Assembly (NCBI RefSeq): GCF_000142805.1
Contig: NC_013081.1
Location: forward strand, 124,001 to 188,000
DNA length: 64,000 nt
Direction of reading: 5' to 3'
Source of the DNA: Lachancea thermotolerans CBS 6340
Lineage: Eukaryota > Ascomycota > Saccharomycetes > Saccharomycetales > Saccharomycetaceae
Below are positions 63,098 to 64,000 of this stretch, one piece after another. A model generated the notes under the pieces. The model saw only the letters and a program-made list of their open reading frames with translations, was not told where the DNA came from and ran no database searches. Each line of letters opens with the position of its first letter. The stretch's first letter is position 1. The translations under genes and the position numbers were made by a program.

Positions 63098-64000
63098 ATG
63101 GACGGAGCTCACCACATCCCATCGAAGAGGGAAGTTCAAATCAGCCCCAGCATGAAGGACCAGCACGGTTTGTCCCAAGTGTTCGACATAGATGATGTCA
63201 GAGAGAGGAGGATGAAAAAGGGAGGGAAAAAGTACAATCAAGTTCAACCTGTGGCATTAGGCCAAAGCAGGAAGATTCCTTCGAGCGAGAACAGAAAAGC
63301 TATGAGTGAAAAGGAAAAGACGGAGCTTCTGCAAAGGATAATTGGGGGCGGCTCCCAACAATTTCCTTCCGGAATGCGTGAGTTCATACTAGGATGTTTT
63401 CAATTAGCAGAGCAGCACAAATTCGACCAGAGTGCGCATATGCTGTTGGTCCAGCAGCTCAAAGACCTCATTAGCAAAGCGTATACTGAAAAAAAAGAGT
63501 ACATCAATGACTGGTGGTCGCAGACAATTCCTTGTTTGACAAAAAGTAGAACCGAGCTCGTTTTAGCGTGCGACAAACCCTCACGGAAGCCTAGTGCTCC
63601 CGTTTCTAGTCCTCGTCAAAGCTCACTACCTCCTCCGCCTCCTCCTCCGCCTCCAAGCCAGGAAGCCGTCCGTGGAACCTTAAGAGTCCCACCGCCACCG
63701 CCTACTGTAGATATGGCGCGCAGGCAAAACTCAAACACAGTCGCCCCAGATCGGCTGGCTTCACGGTCAAGGGGTTCTACGGAGCTTGAAAGGAGAAGAA
63801 AAAGGATGGAAAGGTTTTCAAACGACAGCACAGGATCTAAAAAGTCGAAAGTTACATCTGATGAGAACTTTGCGAACTTGAATGCAATATCAACTAACTT
63901 CTACAAGTTTGATAAAAATAAGCCTGTAGTTGGCCGCTGCCAAACCCTTGAAAAGAAGTACTTGAGGTTGACATCTGAACCTAACCCAGATCTCGTGCGT
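63098..64000 (+). CDS. THP3: Thp3 (SAC3/LENG8 family), N-terminal part, runs off the right edge
   Basis: From ATG 63098 the frame stays open for 301 codons to the end of the window. Residues 1-170 are charged with a helical stretch (REFILGCFQLAEQHKFDQSA). A proline run of nine (LPPPPPPPPPS, about residue 177) and a basic region with RRRKRM follow. Near the edge, VVGRCQTLEKKYLRLTSEPN-PDLVR is the start of the SAC3/GANP domain typical of LENG8/Thp3. S. cerevisiae Thp3 (YPR045C) with Csn12 joins transcription elongation to splicing and mRNA processing. MCM16 (YPR046W), 5.4 kb to the left, is its direct neighbour in S. cerevisiae, which supports the call. Confidence 0.82.
   Translation, partial: MDGAHHIPSKREVQISPSMKDQHGLSQVFDIDDVRERRMKKGGKKYNQVQPVALGQSRKIPSSENRKAMSEKEKTELLQRIIGGGSQQFPSGMREFILGCFQLAEQHKFDQSAHMLLVQQLKDLISKAYTEKKEYINDWWSQTIPCLTKSRTELVLACDKPSRKPSAPVSSPRQSSLPPPPPPPPPSQEAVRGTLRVPPPPPTVDMARRQNSNTVAPDRLASRSRGSTELERRRKRMERFSNDSTGSKKSKVTSDENFANLNAISTNFYKFDKNKPVVGRCQTLEKKYLRLTSEPNPDLVR

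Overview
The window is a stretch of nuclear chromosome from a budding yeast of the Saccharomycetaceae that diverged before the whole-genome duplication (WGD). Genes are compact and almost all intronless. The three introns I can show sit at the extreme 5' end of their genes and carry yeast splice signals (GTATGA or GTATGT, TACTAAC or TACTGAC, CAG). Gene order matches S. cerevisiae closely, but two S. cerevisiae segments (chromosome X right arm and chromosome II left arm) are interleaved here as single-copy genes, as expected of a protoploid genome. A Lachancea-like species is my best guess; the genus is not proved by the sequence.

Layout. 0-7 kb: a partial Whi5/Srl3 G1/S repressor, PXL1, STE24 and TDA4, all on the minus strand. 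7-12 kb: ADO1, ECM27 and LIH1 on plus. 12-18 kb: GPA2, a doubtful small ORF and CPA2 on minus. 18-31 kb: a loose region with long spacers holding an AKR7-type aldo-keto reductase, an OPT2-like transporter, SEC17 (one intron, in a strikingly GC-rich island), a FRE-family ferric reductase and the Yippee gene MOH1. 32-47 kb: YMR1 (with an intron), PXP2, NNF1, EDE1, tRNA-Ser(AGA), the YJR112W-A VanZ-like gene, RSM7, PSY4, COR1 and the single ECM13/YJR115W gene. 47-56 kb: CPS1, PRE7, ERD2, an orphan secretory thioredoxin-fold protein, SOD1 (with an intron) and the single CTP synthase gene. 57-64 kb: MCM16, VPS25, RSM26, AIM25, a UCH37-type deubiquitinase and the start of THP3.

Functions are mostly housekeeping: a-factor/CAAX processing (STE24), nucleotide and arginine precursors (ADO1, URA7/8, CPA2), endocytosis and membrane traffic (EDE1, SEC17, ERD2, VPS25, YMR1), kinetochore (NNF1, MCM16), mitochondrial ribosome and respiration (RSM7, RSM26, COR1), the proteasome and ubiquitin system (PRE7, UCH37-like), and redox or metal handling (SOD1, FRE, AKR7, thioredoxin-like). 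Plausible regulatory sites fit the genes they precede: Gcn4 at CPA2, Rpn4/PACE at PRE7, Hap2/3/4 at COR1, Aft1 at FRE, Yap1 at the AKR, STREs at MOH1, and a dense CACGTG plus Reb1 cluster at SEC17.

I see no CRISPR, phage or complete mobile element. No obviously new multi-gene system stands out. The best leads are the UCH37-type gene (a family absent from S. cerevisiae) beside AIM25, the orphan thioredoxin-fold gene beside the HDEL receptor, the SEC17 promoter array and GC island, the SOD1 and YMR1 introns, and an inferred chromosome-X inversion in the S. cerevisiae lineage.
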